This document shows, piece after piece, positions 36,114 to 46,339 of a stretch of 64,000 bases of DNA. The stretch is from positions 372,001-436,000 of the forward strand of contig NZ_JABUKC010000002.1 of the NCBI RefSeq assembly GCF_014595885.1, read 5' to 3'. This DNA is from Microcella alkalica. Lineage in GTDB: Bacteria > Actinomycetota > Actinomycetes > Actinomycetales > Microbacteriaceae. Each line of letters starts with the position of its first letter. Position 1 is the first letter of the stretch. The notes under the pieces are model-generated. The model was not told the origin of the DNA, did no database searches, and saw nothing but the letters and a program-made list of their open reading frames with translations. The position numbers and the translations under genes are program-made.

Positions 36114-37844
36114 GTGGCACGAAGCACCCCCGAGCGCAGAGCTCTGCGCTCCCTCGTCTGGCTGCTCGTCATCATCGTCGCCCTCATCGGCGGCAATGCG
36201 GCGAGCGTGCTCTGGAACGGGGGCTCCTGGACCCCGAAGCTCGCGCTCGACCTCGAGGGCGGCACGCAGCTGACGCTGACGCCGCAGCTCTCGTCGGGGC
36301 AGAGCGTCACGCAGGAGCAGCTCGACCAGGCCGTGGGCATCATCCGGCAGCGCGTCGACGCCGCGGGCGTGAGCGAGTCGGAGATCAACACCCAGGGCGG
36401 GCAGAACATCGTCGTGTCGATCCCGGGCACGCCCGACGACGCGACGCTCGAGCGCATCCGCTCGTCGGCGAAGCTCGAGTTCCGCGCGGTGCTCGCCGCC
36501 GATCTCGCCTCCAACAGCACGATCGGCGAGGGCGGGGAGACCGGCGACCCGAGCGCGAGCCCCAGCCCGAGCGACTCCGCGACGGCCGAGCCCAGCGCCG
36601 CCCCGAGCCCGACGGCCTCGCCGACGGATGCGAGCGACCCCAACTGGATCACGCCGGAGCTGCAGGAGCAGTTCGACTCGTTCGACTGCGCCACGGTCGC
36701 CGAGAGCGGCGCGAACGTCGCCCCGGAGGACGAGCCGCTCATCACGTGCGAGCAGGGCACGGGGCTGAAGTACATCCTCGGCCCGGTCGAGGTCACCGGT
36801 GCCCGCATCGCCGACGCAACCTCGGGTCTCATCCAGTCGTCGACGGGTGTCAGCACGGGCGAGTGGGGCGTGTTTCTCGAGTTCGACGGCGAGGGCACCG
36901 AGCAGTTCCGCGAGGTGACCGAGCGGCTCGTGAGCCTGCAGGGCGTGCGCAACCAGTTCGCGATCGTGCTCGACGGCCAGGTCATCAGCGCTCCGCGCAC
37001 GATCAGCGCCATCACCGACGGCCAGCCGCAGATCTCGGGCGACTTCACGCAGGAGAGCGCGAAGACGCTCGCCGACCAGCTCAAGTTCGGCGCGCTGCCG
37101 ATCGGCTTCGAGCTGCAGTCGCAGGATCAGATCAGCGCGACGCTCGGCGTCTCACAGCTGCAGAGCGGCATCATCGCCGGCCTCATCGGTCTGCTGCTGG
37201 TCGTGGCGTACTCGCTCTTCCAGTACCGCGCCCTCGGCGGCGTGACGGTCGCCTCGCTCGTCATCGCCGGCATCGTGACCTACCTGCTCATCACCTACCT
37301 GTCGAACCAGCAGGGCTTCCGCCTCTCGCTCGCCGGCGTCGCGGGCCTCATCATCTCGGTGGGCGTCATCGCCGACTCGTTCATCGTGTACTTCGAGCGC
37401 ATCCGCGACGAGCTGCGCGACGGCCGCAGCGTCGACGGCGCCGTCGAGGCGGGCTGGAAGCGCGCCTTCCGCACGATCCTCATCTCCGACGTCATCAACG
37501 TCATCGCGGCCGTGGTGCTGTTCGTGCTCGCCGTCGGCAACGTGCGCGGCTTCGCCTTCACGCTCGGTCTCACGACGATCGTCGACCTCATCGTGGTGGC
37601 GCTCTTCACGCACCCCATGATGCAGCTGCTCGGCCGCACGCGCTTCTTCGGCGGCGGCCACCCGCTCAGCGGCCTCGACCCACAGGCGCTCGGCGCCGTC
37701 TACCGGGGCCGCGCGCAGTTCCGCCCCTCGGCGGCGGTGAGCGCGACCAAGCGCGCGTCGTCGAGCCGCGAGGCCCAGCGACGCCAGACCATCGCCGAGC
37801 GCAAGGCCGCCGAACAGGGCGGCAACGGGAAGGACGCCCGATGA
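36114..37844 (+). CDS. secD: Protein translocase subunit SecD
   Basis: With SecF it uses the proton gradient to pull exported proteins through the Sec channel. The 576 residues comprise a first membrane segment (LVWLLVIIVALIGG), a large periplasmic/extracellular region with GLDLEGGTQ-like LALDLEGGTQLTL, and five C-terminal membrane segments with GVIADSFIVYFERIRDELR. A Ser/Pro/Ala-rich low-complexity insert (about 145-180) interrupts the extracellular domain, common in actinobacteria. The GTG at 36114 is preceded by only a weak GAG. Stop overlaps secF as ATGA. Confidence 0.96.
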   Translation: MARSTPERRALRSLVWLLVIIVALIGGNAASVLWNGGSWTPKLALDLEGGTQLTLTPQLSSGQSVTQEQLDQAVGIIRQRVDAAGVSESEINTQGGQNIVVSIPGTPDDATLERIRSSAKLEFRAVLAADLASNSTIGEGGETGDPSASPSPSDSATAEPSAAPSPTASPTDASDPNWITPELQEQFDSFDCATVAESGANVAPEDEPLITCEQGTGLKYILGPVEVTGARIADATSGLIQSSTGVSTGEWGVFLEFDGEGTEQFREVTERLVSLQGVRNQFAIVLDGQVISAPRTISAITDGQPQISGDFTQESAKTLADQLKFGALPIGFELQSQDQISATLGVSQLQSGIIAGLIGLLLVVAYSLFQYRALGGVTVASLVIAGIVTYLLITYLSNQQGFRLSLAGVAGLIISVGVIADSFIVYFERIRDELRDGRSVDGAVEAGWKRAFRTILISDVINVIAAVVLFVLAVGNVRGFAFTLGLTTIVDLIVVALFTHPMMQLLGRTRFFGGGHPLSGLDPQALGAVYRGRAQFRPSAAVSATKRASSSREAQRRQTIAERKAAEQGGNGKDAR

Positions 37845-38851
37845 GCAACCTCACGCAGTTCGGCAACGACCTCTACACGGGCGCGCGCTCGTTCGACTTC
37901 GTCGGGCGCCGCCGCACGTGGTACCTCATCGCCATCGTGCTCGTGGTGGCCACCGTCGCGATCACGGCGCTGCGCGGCGGCTTCGTCTTCGGCATCGAGT
38001 TCCGGGGCGGCAGCGAGTTCCGCGTCTCCCAGGTGGCCGAGGCGTCGGAGGACACGGCGAGCACGACCGAGATCGCCACCGAGGCCGTCACGAGCGTCGT
38101 CCCCGGCTCGAACCCTCGCGTCTCCGTGGTCGGCGGCGACTCCGTCCGCGTCCAGACCGAGCAGCTGACGCCCGGCGAGACGAACGAGGTGCAGGATGCC
38201 CTGGCCGCGGCCTTCGATGTCGAGGCCGAGCAGATCAGCACGAGCTTCATCGGCGCCACGTGGGGCAACGACATCACCCGCCAGGCGCTCATCGCCCTGG
38301 TCGTGTTCCTGATCCTCGCGAGCCTCGTGCTGGCGATCTACTTCCGCACCTGGAAGATGTCGCTCGCCGCGCTCATCGCGCTCGCGCACGACCTCATCAT
38401 CACGGCCGGCATCTACGGCGTGTTCGGCTTCGAGATCACCCCGGCCGCCGTGATCGGCTTCCTCACGATCCTGGGCTACTCGCTCTACGACACCGTCGTC
38501 GTCTTCGACAAGGTGCGCGAGAACACCAGCGAGGACGGCGTCGAGTCTCGTCGCACCTTCGCCCAGTCGGTCAACCTCGCGGTCAACCAGACGCTCGTGC
38601 GCTCGATCAACACCTCGATCGTCGCGAGCCTCCCGGTCGCCGCGATCCTGCTGATCGGTGCGCTCCTGCTCGGCGCCGGCACGCTGTTCGACATCGCGCT
38701 CGCCCTGTTCGTCGGCACGATCGTCGGCACCTACTCGTCGATCTTCCTCGCGGCGCCGCTCTACGTGCACCTACGCGAGAACGAGCCGGAGGTCAAGAAG
38801 CAGGGCGGCCGCGCGAAGCGCAGCGTGCCCGAGTCCGGCGCGGTCCGCTGA
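37841..38851 (+). CDS. secF: Protein translocase subunit SecF
   Basis: Partner of SecD. The protein (336 residues from the ATG at 37841) has six membrane segments and family motifs [28 protein letters not shown] and LVRSINTSI. The start overlaps the secD stop by four bases; frames further upstream overlap secD and are rejected. Length slightly above that of E. coli SecF because of a basic C-terminal tail ([10 protein letters not shown]). The rel gene follows after 37 bases with its own TAGACT box. Confidence 0.97.
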   Translation: MSNLTQFGNDLYTGARSFDFVGRRRTWYLIAIVLVVATVAITALRGGFVFGIEFRGGSEFRVSQVAEASEDTASTTEIATEAVTSVVPGSNPRVSVVGGDSVRVQTEQLTPGETNEVQDALAAAFDVEAEQISTSFIGATWGNDITRQALIALVVFLILASLVLAIYFRTWKMSLAALIALAHDLIITAGIYGVFGFEITPAAVIGFLTILGYSLYDTVVVFDKVRENTSEDGVESRRTFAQSVNLAVNQTLVRSINTSIVASLPVAAILLIGALLLGAGTLFDIALALFVGTIVGTYSSIFLAAPLYVHLRENEPEVKKQGGRAKRSVPESGAVR

Positions 38852-38888
38852 GGAGGGCGCGCGTAGACTCACGACGGGGAGGCCGCCG

Positions 38889-41138
38889 ATGACGGACACG
38901 ACGCAGAGCACCGCGACGCTCCGCGCGCTGCTGCCCCGCCTGTTCTCGCGCGCGCAGCCCGTCGGCGGCTTCGAGCAGCTCGTGCGCACTGTGCGCGCGC
39001 AGCATCCGAAGGCCGACATCGCCCTGCTCGAGCGCGCCTACCAGGTCGCCGAGCGGGCGCACCGCGGCCAGTCGCGCAAGAGCGGCGAGCCGTACATCAC
39101 GCACCCCGTCGCGGTGACGCAGATCCTCGCCGATCTGGGCATCGGCGTGAAGACGCTCGCCGCCTCGCTGCTGCACGACACGGTCGAAGACACTCCCTAC
39201 ACCCTCGACCAGCTGCGCGCCGACTTCGGCGACGAGATCGCGATGCTCGTCGACGGGGTGACGAAGCTCGACAAGGTCAAATACGGCGACAGCGCGCAGG
39301 CCGAGACCGTGCGCAAGATGATCGTGGCGATGTCGAAGGACATCCGGGTGCTGCTCATCAAGCTCGCCGACCGTCTGCACAACGCCCGCACGTGGGGCTT
39401 CGTCGAGAGCGACTCCGCACGCCGCAAGGCGCAGGAGACCCTCGAGATCTACGCGCCGCTGGCGCACCGCCTCGGCATCTCGACGATCAAGTGGGAGCTG
39501 GAGGATCTTTCCTTCGCGGTGCTGCACCCGAAGATCTACGTCGAGATCGAGAGCCTGGTGAAGAACCGCACGCCCGAGCGCGAGGCGTTCGTGCAGCAGG
39601 TCATCGACGCCATCACGGGCGACCTGCGCCAGGCGAAGATCAAGTCGCAGATCATCGGTCGACCCAAGCAGTACTACTCGATCTACCAGAAGATGGTGAA
39701 CCGAGGTCGCGACTTCGAGGAGATCTACGACCTCACGGGCATCCGGATCCTCGTCAACACGATCCGCGACTGCTATGCGGTGCTCGGTGCGGTGCACGCC
39801 CGCTGGAACCCCATGCCCGGCCGGTTCAAGGACTACATCGCGACGCCGAAGTTCAACCTGTACCAGTCGCTGCACACGACGGTGTTCGGCCCGGGCGGTC
39901 GGCCCGTGGAGATCCAGATCCGCACGCACGAGATGCACCAGCGGGCCGAGTACGGCGTCGCCGCGCACTGGAAGTACAAGGAGCGCATGAACTCCGGCCG
40001 CGGCGCCGTCGAGTCCGGCCGCTCCGACACCGACATGGCCTGGCTGGCCCACATCTCCGACTGGCAGGCCGAGACCAGCGACCCCGGCGAGTTCCTCGAC
40101 AACCTCCGCTACGAGATCGGCGCCAAGGAGGTCTACGTCTTCACGCCGCAGGGCAAGGTCATCGGCCTGCCCGCCGGCGCGACGCCCGTCGACTTCGCGT
40201 ACGCGGTGCACACCGAGATCGGGCACCGCACGATGGGCGCGAAGGTCAACGGGCGCCTCGTGCCGCTCGAGAGCCAGCTCAGTTCGGGCGACACCGTGGA
40301 GGTCTTCACCTCCAAGAACCCGGACGCCGGCCCCAGCCAGGACTGGCTGAACTTCGTCACGAGCACCCGCGCCCGCTCGAAGATCCGCCAGTGGTTCACG
40401 AAGGAGCGCCGCGACGAGGCGATCGAGCAGGGGCGCGACGCGATCGCGCGCGCGATGCGCAAGCAGAACCTGCCGCTGCAGCGCCTCATGTCGCAGGACT
40501 CCGTGGCGGAGGTCGCCTCCCAGCTGCGCTACGAGACGGTGGATGCCCTCTACGCGGCCGTGGGGGAGGGCCACGTCTCGACGCAGTCCGTGATCGAGAA
40601 GATCGTCGCCGCGTTGCACGTGCACGACGAGAGCGACGACGAGCCCTTCGTGGTGCCCACGCGCGGCCGCACGCCCGTGCGGACGAGCGACTCGGGCGTG
40701 CTCGTGCGCGGAGCCCCGGACATCTTGGTGAAGCTCGCCAAGTGCTGCACGCCGGTACCGGGCGATCAGATCGTCGGCTTCATCACGCGCGGCACCGGCG
40801 TGAGCGTGCATCGGAAGGACTGCAGCAACGTCCAGTCGCTGCTGCAGGAGCCCGATCGCATGATCGAGGTCGAGTGGGCGCCCACGTCGAAGAGCCTGTT
40901 CCTCGTGCAGATCCAGGTCGAGGCGCTCGACCGCAGCGGGCTGCTGAGCGACGTCACGCGCGTGCTCTCCGAGCACCACGTGAACATCCTGTCGGCGAGC
41001 GTGAACACCTCCCGCGATCGGCTGGCGCTGAGCCGCTTCGTCTTCGAGATGGGCGACGTCACGCACCTCGACCGCGTGCTCAACGCCGTGCGCCGCATCG
41101 ACGCCGTCTACGACGTCTACCGCGTCAGCAACGGCTGA
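38889..41138 (+). CDS. rel: Bifunctional (p)ppGpp synthetase/hydrolase (RSH)
   Basis: Makes and degrades the alarmone (p)ppGpp in the stringent response. The 749 residues show the HD hydrolase domain ([10 protein letters not shown], about 98-107), the synthetase domain ([13 protein letters not shown], then [20 protein letters not shown]; the RFKD motif marks bifunctional enzymes), a TGS domain ([20 protein letters not shown]), a zinc-finger-like region ([10 protein letters not shown]) and a C-terminal ACT domain. GGGGAGG lies before the ATG at 38889 and a TAGACT box just upstream. It ends 14 bases inside the convergent AbiEi-like gene. Confidence 0.97.
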   Translation: MTDTTQSTATLRALLPRLFSRAQPVGGFEQLVRTVRAQHPKADIALLERAYQVAERAHRGQSRKSGEPYITHPVAVTQILADLGIGVKTLAASLLHDTVEDTPYTLDQLRADFGDEIAMLVDGVTKLDKVKYGDSAQAETVRKMIVAMSKDIRVLLIKLADRLHNARTWGFVESDSARRKAQETLEIYAPLAHRLGISTIKWELEDLSFAVLHPKIYVEIESLVKNRTPEREAFVQQVIDAITGDLRQAKIKSQIIGRPKQYYSIYQKMVNRGRDFEEIYDLTGIRILVNTIRDCYAVLGAVHARWNPMPGRFKDYIATPKFNLYQSLHTTVFGPGGRPVEIQIRTHEMHQRAEYGVAAHWKYKERMNSGRGAVESGRSDTDMAWLAHISDWQAETSDPGEFLDNLRYEIGAKEVYVFTPQGKVIGLPAGATPVDFAYAVHTEIGHRTMGAKVNGRLVPLESQLSSGDTVEVFTSKNPDAGPSQDWLNFVTSTRARSKIRQWFTKERRDEAIEQGRDAIARAMRKQNLPLQRLMSQDSVAEVASQLRYETVDALYAAVGEGHVSTQSVIEKIVAALHVHDESDDEPFVVPTRGRTPVRTSDSGVLVRGAPDILVKLAKCCTPVPGDQIVGFITRGTGVSVHRKDCSNVQSLLQEPDRMIEVEWAPTSKSLFLVQIQVEALDRSGLLSDVTRVLSEHHVNILSASVNTSRDRLALSRFVFEMGDVTHLDRVLNAVRRIDAVYDVYRVSNG

Positions 41139-41721
41139 CGAGCGCGAGCTCCTCTGGCGCCCGGTGCGCGAGGTCGAGCGCCGCGGCGAGCCGCTCTCGC
41201 GCGCGTCGGCGACCCGCTGCGCTGCGCCGGCGGTCGAGCGCCGCCGCGACTGCTTCGCTCGGCATCGCGGCGGCGACGATGCCCGCGGCGAGCAGGGCGA
41301 CGACGTCGTCGCGCTCGTCGAAGCGCGCGAGGTCGACGAGAGTGCGCTCGGGGCTCGTGATCGACACCCCGCCGAGCGTGCGGATCTCGTCGGCGTCGAT
41401 CTCCGCCTCGCGGATGCGCCCCTCCCGGCGTGCGGAGGTGCCGATGCGCGCCGACCGCGCCACGCACACGCGCACGGGCGACGGCTCGGCCGTCCACCCC
41501 CACACCCACGCCGCGCAACGCTCGATGAGGATGGCGCGCGCGGGCACCCCGGGTGCGACGGCGGCCGCGCGAGCGGCGGCCGTCACGGGCGCATCCGTCA
41601 CCGCCCAGCCCCCGGCGAGCCCACCGAGCTCACCGTCGAGTTCGGCGGCCCGCAGCTCGACGGCGGGCAGGTCATTGTCGGTCAGGATCGAGGGCAGGCG
41701 GCGCATCATGCCGGCGAGCAT
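41125..41721 (-). CDS. AbiEi-like antitoxin family protein without a visible toxin
   Basis: A 198-residue protein that resembles the short actinobacterial AbiEi-type antitoxin/transcription-factor family: an N-terminal [20 protein letters not shown], a central [16 protein letters not shown], then [18 protein letters not shown] (the usual motif before the C-terminal domain). In true type IV systems the antitoxin is followed by an AbiEii nucleotidyltransferase; neither side has one here, so it may act alone as a regulator. The ATG at 41721 has AGAGGG upstream; ATGs at 41709 and 41706 are alternatives, and the frame opens up to 41787. Confidence 0.72.
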   Translation of the reverse strand: MLAGMMRRLPSILTDNDLPAVELRAAELDGELGGLAGGWAVTDAPVTAAARAAAVAPGVPARAILIERCAAWVWGWTAEPSPVRVCVARSARIGTSARREGRIREAEIDADEIRTLGGVSITSPERTLVDLARFDERDDVVALLAAGIVAAAMPSEAVAAALDRRRSAAGRRRARERLAAALDLAHRAPEELALVSRC

Positions 41722-41826
41722 GGCGCAGGCCCTCTGATGCGACCGCCCCGGCGAGACGATCGGTGGAGAACTGCTCGGCAGGGCCAAGCTGGGGAGAGGA
41801 TGCCTCCCGCCCTGAGGCGGCGCGGC

Positions 41827-43062
41827 CTAGCGGTCGACGGCGGCGAGCCAGGCGCGTCGAGCCTCGAGCGACTCCTCGAGCTCGGCGACCTTCGTGGCGT
41901 CCTTCGCCGCCTTCGCGCGCTCGAGGTCTGCCTCGAGCGCGGCGATGGCCTCGTGCAGCTGCGCCGCGAGGCCCTGCGAGCGGGCCTTCTTCTCCGGGTC
42001 GTTCTTCTGCCAGTGCTCCTCTTCGAGCGCCTTGACGGCCTGCTCGATGCGGCGCAGCCGCTCCTCGACGACCTTCACCTGGTCGCGGGGCACCTTCCCG
42101 ATCGCGTCCCACCGGCGCTGGATGTTCGTGAGCGTGTTGCGCGCCACGACGCGATCGGTGGCCTTCAGCAGCGGCTCCGCCTCGGTGAGGAGGGCGAGCT
42201 TGGCCTCGAGGTTGCCGGCGAACTCCTCGTTCTCGCGCGCGTCGACCTCGGCCTTCGCGGCGTAGAGCACGTCGCCCGCCGCCTTGAACGCGGCCCAGAG
42301 CGCGTCGTCGACCTTCTTGCCCGCGCGGCCGGCGAGCTTCCACTCGTCCAGCAGGCGGCGGTAGGCGGGGATCCCCGCCGTGCCCTGGCCGGCGAGCGCC
42401 TCGGCCTTCGCCACGAGCGCCTGCTTGCGGGTCTTCGCCTCCTTGTGCTCGGCGTCGAGGCCGGCGAAGAAGGCGCGGCGGTGCGACTCGACCGTGCTGC
42501 GGGCGCCGCGGAAGCGCTTCCAGAGCTCGTCGGCCTCCTTCTTCGGCAGGCGGGGGCCGTTCTGCTGGTGGTCCTTCCACTGGGCGAAGAGCTCGTCGAG
42601 GGTCGCGGAGACCTGCTTCCACTGCAGCGACTGCGGATCCTTCGCGGCGATCGCCTCGGCCTGCTCGACGATCGCCGTGCGGTGCGCGATCGCCTCGGCG
42701 AGCGCGGCGCGCTGCTCGGCCTGCTGCTCCTCGGTGAGCTTCTCGACGGTGCCGCTGAGGGCGCCGAGGCGCGTGCGCAGCGACTCCAGGTCGCCGACGG
42801 CGGCCGCATCCTCGAGGGCGGTGGTGAGGTGCGCCACAGTCTTGGCGACGTCGGCGGCGGGAGCGCCGCCGCGGGCGCGCTGCTCGACCAGGCGCACCTG
42901 GCCCTCGAGCTCGGCGTACTTGCGCGTGAAGTAGGCGAGGGCCTCCTCGGGGGTGCCGTCCGGGTACTGCCCGACCGCGCGCTCGGCGCCCCGGTCGGTC
43001 ACATACACGGTGCCGGTCTCATCGACCCGGCCCCAGGCGGTCGTCTGCTCATTCACTGCCAC
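41827..43062 (-). CDS. DUF349 repeat protein
   Basis: A 411-residue, strongly charged, mostly alpha-helical protein with several DUF349 repeats of about 70-80 residues (for example WKDHQQNGPRLPKKEADELW and RRWDAIGKVPRDQVKVVEER, where Trp and charged residues recur). It begins with a beta-rich tail that reads GRVDETGTVYVTDRGAERAV. DUF349 proteins are linked to DNA or RNA metabolism in some bacteria but no activity is assigned. The GTG start is at 43060-43062. It is downstream of and on the same strand as the cyclophilin gene. Confidence 0.92.
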   Translation of the reverse strand: MAVNEQTTAWGRVDETGTVYVTDRGAERAVGQYPDGTPEEALAYFTRKYAELEGQVRLVEQRARGGAPAADVAKTVAHLTTALEDAAAVGDLESLRTRLGALSGTVEKLTEEQQAEQRAALAEAIAHRTAIVEQAEAIAAKDPQSLQWKQVSATLDELFAQWKDHQQNGPRLPKKEADELWKRFRGARSTVESHRRAFFAGLDAEHKEAKTRKQALVAKAEALAGQGTAGIPAYRRLLDEWKLAGRAGKKVDDALWAAFKAAGDVLYAAKAEVDARENEEFAGNLEAKLALLTEAEPLLKATDRVVARNTLTNIQRRWDAIGKVPRDQVKVVEERLRRIEQAVKALEEEHWQKNDPEKKARSQGLAAQLHEAIAALEADLERAKAAKDATKVAELEESLEARRAWLAAVDR

Positions 43063-43085
43063 GGCGCATCATCCTCATCGACTGC

Positions 43086-43109
43086 GTCCGACGGCCTCGG
43101 TGGTCGGAC
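43086..43109. repeat. Hairpin between the cyclophilin and DUF349 genes
   Basis: GTCCGAC and GTCGGAC form a 7-bp stem around a 10-base loop. It could end the cyclophilin transcript or lie in the DUF349 leader; no T-run decides. Confidence 0.45.
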
Positions 43110-43183
43110 GGCTGTTCAGCATATTGCACGGGCCCGCGCACGGACTCGGCCGTGTCGGGTTGCGCTCACCGAGCGCGTGCCGG

Positions 43184-43963
43184 TCACTCCACGACGACGG
43201 AGGTCACGAGTGCGGGCGCGGCGGGTCGGCCGTCGGTCGCGCCGCCCTCGACACCGGCCGAGACGACCTGGTCGACGAGCTCGTCGAGCCCGCTCGTGAT
43301 GCGCCCGAAGACCGTGTATCCGCCGGCGGCGTCCGACGGGATGCTCGACTCCTCGTACACGATGAAGAACTGGCTGCCCATGCTCGAGCCGTTGCCGCCC
43401 TGACGGGCCATCGCGAGCACGCCCTCCTCGTAGACGTCGTCGGCCGGAGCGTTCTCGATCGGGCCGAAGCGGTAGTCGGGGCCGCCCGTGCCGGTGCCGG
43501 TCGGGTCGCCGCACTGCAGCACGAAGATGCCGTCGGTGGTGAGGCGGTGGCAGCTGGTGCCGTCGAAGAAGCCGTCCTCGGCGAGCTGCACGAACGAGGC
43601 GACCGCCTGCGGCGCCGCCATGCCGTCGAGCTCGAGGCCGAGCTCGAGCGAGTCGTTGAGCGTGAGCGCGCCCGTCCAGGTGCGGAACTCGCTGACCTCG
43701 GTCGAGGGCGGCTGGGCGCCCTCCGCCTCGGGGCTCGGCGAGGGCGAGGCGCTCGGGGCGGGCTCGGGGGCGCCGGGGCCGGCCGTGAAGTAGACGATCT
43801 GCCCGATGGTGGCGACGGTCGCGACGGCGACGAGGGCGATGATCGCGCCGATGTTGTCGCGCACGCGTCGACGCGTCTGCGTCTCGTGCACCGTCTGCCG
43901 CGCCTGATACCGGCGCAGCCGCTCGCGCGCCTCGCGGTCGCTCGCCGACGATCCTCGTGCCAC
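43184..43963 (-). CDS. Membrane-anchored peptidyl-prolyl isomerase (cyclophilin type)
   Basis: A 259-residue protein: charged cytoplasmic N-terminus (about 1-35), one membrane segment (IGAIIALVAVATVATIGQIV), a Pro/Ser linker, and an extracellular cyclophilin domain (about 100-259). The domain carries FFDGTSCHRL with the catalytic Arg and GSQFFIVYEES. Such enzymes help fold exported proteins outside the membrane. GGGAGG stands before the GTG at 43961-43963. It is divergent from rarA, 98 bases apart. Confidence 0.92.
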   Translation of the reverse strand: MARGSSASDREARERLRRYQARQTVHETQTRRRVRDNIGAIIALVAVATVATIGQIVYFTAGPGAPEPAPSASPSPSPEAEGAQPPSTEVSEFRTWTGALTLNDSLELGLELDGMAAPQAVASFVQLAEDGFFDGTSCHRLTTDGIFVLQCGDPTGTGTGGPDYRFGPIENAPADDVYEEGVLAMARQGGNGSSMGSQFFIVYEESSIPSDAAGGYTVFGRITSGLDELVDQVVSAGVEGGATDGRPAAPALVTSVVVE

Positions 43964-44049
43964 TCGGGCCTCCCTCGCACTGGAATCTCCGTGGGGAACT
44001 CTAGTCGCGCGCGCGAGGGCCGCCGCGCACCGGCGTCGGTGCTCGGCGC

Positions 44050-44055
44050 TAGCCT
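44050..44055 (+). promoter_or_regulatory. -10 box of rarA, probable leaderless transcript
   Basis: TAGCCT is followed by six bases and the ATG at 44062. The sequence TAGCCTCGA is the same as in front of dut. Confidence 0.6.
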
Positions 44056-44061
44056 CGAGGC

Positions 44062-45426
44062 ATGGATGCTCGCCCCGGGCTCGGCTCCGCCGCGGTGCCC
44101 CTCGCGGTGCGCATGCGGCCGACGCGGCTCGACGAGGTCGCCGGTCAGCGGCACCTGCTCGGGCCGGGCTCGCCGCTCGTGAGCCTCGCCCGCGACGACG
44201 GCAGGGCGCCCAGCGCCGTGTCGGTCATCCTGTGGGGCCCTCCCGGCACGGGCAAGACCACGCTCGCGCAGGCGATCGCCCGCCAGTCGGGCCGCCGCTT
44301 CGTCGAGCTCTCCGCCATCACCGCCGGCGTGAAGGACGTGCGGGAGGTCATGGAGCGCGCCCTTGCCGACCGCGACCTCTACGGCTCGTCGACCGTGCTC
44401 TTCCTCGATGAGATCCACCGCTTCACGAAGGCTCAGCAGGATGCCCTGCTGCCGGGCGTCGAGAACGGCTGGGTGATCCTCATCGCTGCGACGACCGAGA
44501 ACCCCTCGTTCAGCGTCATCGCACCGCTGCTGAGCCGCTCGCTCCTGCTGACGCTCGAGCAGCTCTCCGACGACGACCTCGGGCTGCTCGTCGACCGCGC
44601 GGTCGCCGACCCTCGGGGCCTGCGCGGCGAGGTCGAACTCGATCCGGCCGCGCGCGAGGCGATCGTGCGCCTCGCCTCGGGGGATGCCCGTCGCGCCCTC
44701 ACCGCGCTCGAGGCGGCCGCGCAGTCGGCGGCGAGCGAGCGCGGCGCGAGGGATGCGGAGGGCGAGGCCGCGCATCCGCTCATCACGGCCGAGATCGTCG
44801 CGACGGCCGTCGACCGGGCGCTGCTGCGCTACGACAGGAACGGCGACGAGCACTACGACGTCATCAGCGCCTTCATCAAGTCGATCAGGGGCAGCGATCC
44901 CGACGCCGCGCTGCACTACCTCGCGCGGATGATCGAGGCGGGGGAGGACCCGCGGTTCATCGCGCGACGCGTCATCATCTCCGCCTCGGAGGACATCGGG
45001 CTCGCCGACCCGCAGGCGCTGCCGATCGCGGTCGCCGCCGCGCAGGCGGTGCAGCTCATCGGCATGCCGGAGGGGCGCATCCCGCTCGCGGAGGCGGTCG
45101 TCTACCTCGCCACGGCGCCCAAGTCGAACGCCGCGTACGTCGGCATCGACGCCGCGATCGCGGATGTGCGCGCCGGCCGCCTCGGCCGCGTGCCGAAGCC
45201 GCTGCGCGACGCGCACTACCCGGGGGCGAAGCGGCTCGGGCACGGCAAGGGCTACGTCTACCCGCACGACGACCCGATCGGCGTCGTCGCGCAGGAGCAC
45301 CTGCCGCAGCCGCTGCGCGGCCGCGAGTACTACCGGCCGACCGAGCGCGGGCACGAGCGCGAGCTCTCGGCCCGCCTGGCGAGGCTGCGCGCGATCGTGC
45401 GGGGTCGCCGCGGTTCGGGCGACTGA
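44062..45426 (+). CDS. rarA: Replication-associated recombination protein RarA (MgsA/WRNIP1 family AAA ATPase)
   Basis: AAA+ ATPase that acts at stalled replication forks. The 454 residues have Walker [16 protein letters not shown] (about 59-73), Walker [17 protein letters not shown], sensor region [11 protein letters not shown], and the conserved C-terminal tetramerisation part with [20 protein letters not shown] and [11 protein letters not shown]. It resembles clamp-loader subunits. Its ATG has no ribosome-binding site and lies six bases behind a -10 box. It precedes rpsD, separated by the rpsD leader. Confidence 0.95.
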   Translation: MDARPGLGSAAVPLAVRMRPTRLDEVAGQRHLLGPGSPLVSLARDDGRAPSAVSVILWGPPGTGKTTLAQAIARQSGRRFVELSAITAGVKDVREVMERALADRDLYGSSTVLFLDEIHRFTKAQQDALLPGVENGWVILIAATTENPSFSVIAPLLSRSLLLTLEQLSDDDLGLLVDRAVADPRGLRGEVELDPAAREAIVRLASGDARRALTALEAAAQSAASERGARDAEGEAAHPLITAEIVATAVDRALLRYDRNGDEHYDVISAFIKSIRGSDPDAALHYLARMIEAGEDPRFIARRVIISASEDIGLADPQALPIAVAAAQAVQLIGMPEGRIPLAEAVVYLATAPKSNAAYVGIDAAIADVRAGRLGRVPKPLRDAHYPGAKRLGHGKGYVYPHDDPIGVVAQEHLPQPLRGREYYRPTERGHERELSARLARLRAIVRGRRGSGD

Positions 45427-45438
45427 CCCTCGCTCTGG

Positions 45439-45444
45439 TAGGCT
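45439..45444 (+). promoter_or_regulatory. Candidate -10 box of rpsD
   Basis: TAGGCT, about 130 bases before the rpsD start. Transcription would begin near 45451 and produce the hairpin leader below. No good -35 is visible. Confidence 0.4.
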
Positions 45445-45467
45445 CTATCGGCCCGTCGGATATGGGC

Positions 45468-45529
45468 ACACCCTCCCCAGCAGCTCCACCGGAACGCCTC
45501 GGCGTGCGTCCGGATCGGACGGAGGGTGT
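45468..45529 (+). promoter_or_regulatory. Long hairpin leader upstream of rpsD, possible S4 autoregulatory RNA
   Basis: ACACCCTCC (45468-45476) and GGAGGGTGT (45521-45529) are perfectly complementary and enclose a second GC-rich stem (ACGCC-TCGGCGT region flanked by CCGGA and TCCGG). Ribosomal protein S4 represses its own synthesis through leader RNAs in other phyla, so this could be an analogous site. Confidence 0.4.
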
Positions 45530-45576
45530 ACGTCCGTGAGTCGCGACAGCCGCGACCACGACCACGGAAGGAAATC

Positions 45577-46206
45577 GTGTCCACCAAGTCACGCACCCGC
45601 AGCAAGACCCGCCTCTCGCGCGCGCTCGGCATCGCCCTCACCCCGAAGGCCGCCAAGTACCTCGAGAAGCGCCCCTACGCTCCCGGTGAGCACGGCCGCA
45701 CCAAGCGCAAGGCCGACAGCGACTACGCCGTCCGTCTGCGTGAGAAGCAGCGCCTGCGCGCCCAGTACGGCATCCGCGAGGCGCAGCTGCGCATCGTCTT
45801 CCAGGAGGCCCGCCGCACCGAGGGCCTGACCGGTGAGAACCTCGTCGAGCTGCTCGAGATGCGTCTCGACGCGCTCGTGCTGCGCTCCGGCTTCGCCCGC
45901 ACCACGGCGCAGGCCCGCCAGATGGTCGTGCACCGTCACATCCTCGTCGACGGCAAGATCGTTGACCGCCCCTCATTCCGCGTGAAGCCGGGCCAGCTCA
46001 TCCACGTCAAGCCCAAGAGCGAGTCGATGGAGCCGTTCCAGGTCGCCGCGGCCGGCGGTCACGTCGACGTGCTGCCCAAGACCCCCGGCTACCTCGAGGT
46101 CGAGCTCGACAAGCTGCAGGCGCGCCTCGTGCGTCGCCCGAAGCGCGCCGAGGTGCCCGTCACCTGCGACGTGCAGCTCGTCGTCGAGTACTACGCCGCG
46201 CGCTAG
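45577..46206 (+). CDS. rpsD: 30S ribosomal protein S4, zinc-free form
   Basis: Primary 16S rRNA-binding protein of the small subunit. The 209 residues start STKSRTRSKTRLSRALGIAL with no Cys, so this is the zinc-independent (C-minus) type found in many actinobacteria. The S4 RNA-binding domain is present (MRLDALVLRSGFARTTAQAR through HRHILVDGKIVDRPS). GGAAGGA stands before the GTG at 45577. A monocistronic unit here, with its own leader and a strong terminator; it is away from the large ribosomal operons. Confidence 0.97.
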   Translation: MSTKSRTRSKTRLSRALGIALTPKAAKYLEKRPYAPGEHGRTKRKADSDYAVRLREKQRLRAQYGIREAQLRIVFQEARRTEGLTGENLVELLEMRLDALVLRSGFARTTAQARQMVVHRHILVDGKIVDRPSFRVKPGQLIHVKPKSESMEPFQVAAAGGHVDVLPKTPGYLEVELDKLQARLVRRPKRAEVPVTCDVQLVVEYYAAR

Positions 46207-46222
46207 TCGCTCAGCGCTCCGC

Positions 46223-46258
46223 ACGATGGGGGTCCGGCTCACGCCGGGCCCCCATCGT
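46223..46258 (+). terminator. Terminator of rpsD
   Basis: ACGATGGGGG pairs with CCCCCATCGT and the inner CCGGC with GCCGG, around a four-base loop; the stem has one or two bulged bases. It starts 17 bases after the rpsD stop and is followed by CGTT. Confidence 0.85.
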
Positions 46259-46339
46259 CGTTCCCGTGGCGGCGCTAAGGTGGAACGCCGGGCCCGCGCG
46301 GCCCCGTGGCATCGTCGTCCCCCAGGTGAGGAGAACCCC

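Noticed and set aside
36540-36650. The Ser/Pro/Ala-rich insert of SecD as a repeat element or frameshift
   Set aside because: The frame stays intact on both sides and similar low-complexity inserts occur in actinobacterial SecD proteins.
41125-41787. A complete type IV toxin-antitoxin system at the AbiEi-like gene
   Set aside because: No toxin-like nucleotidyltransferase is encoded on either side; neighbours are rel and DUF349.
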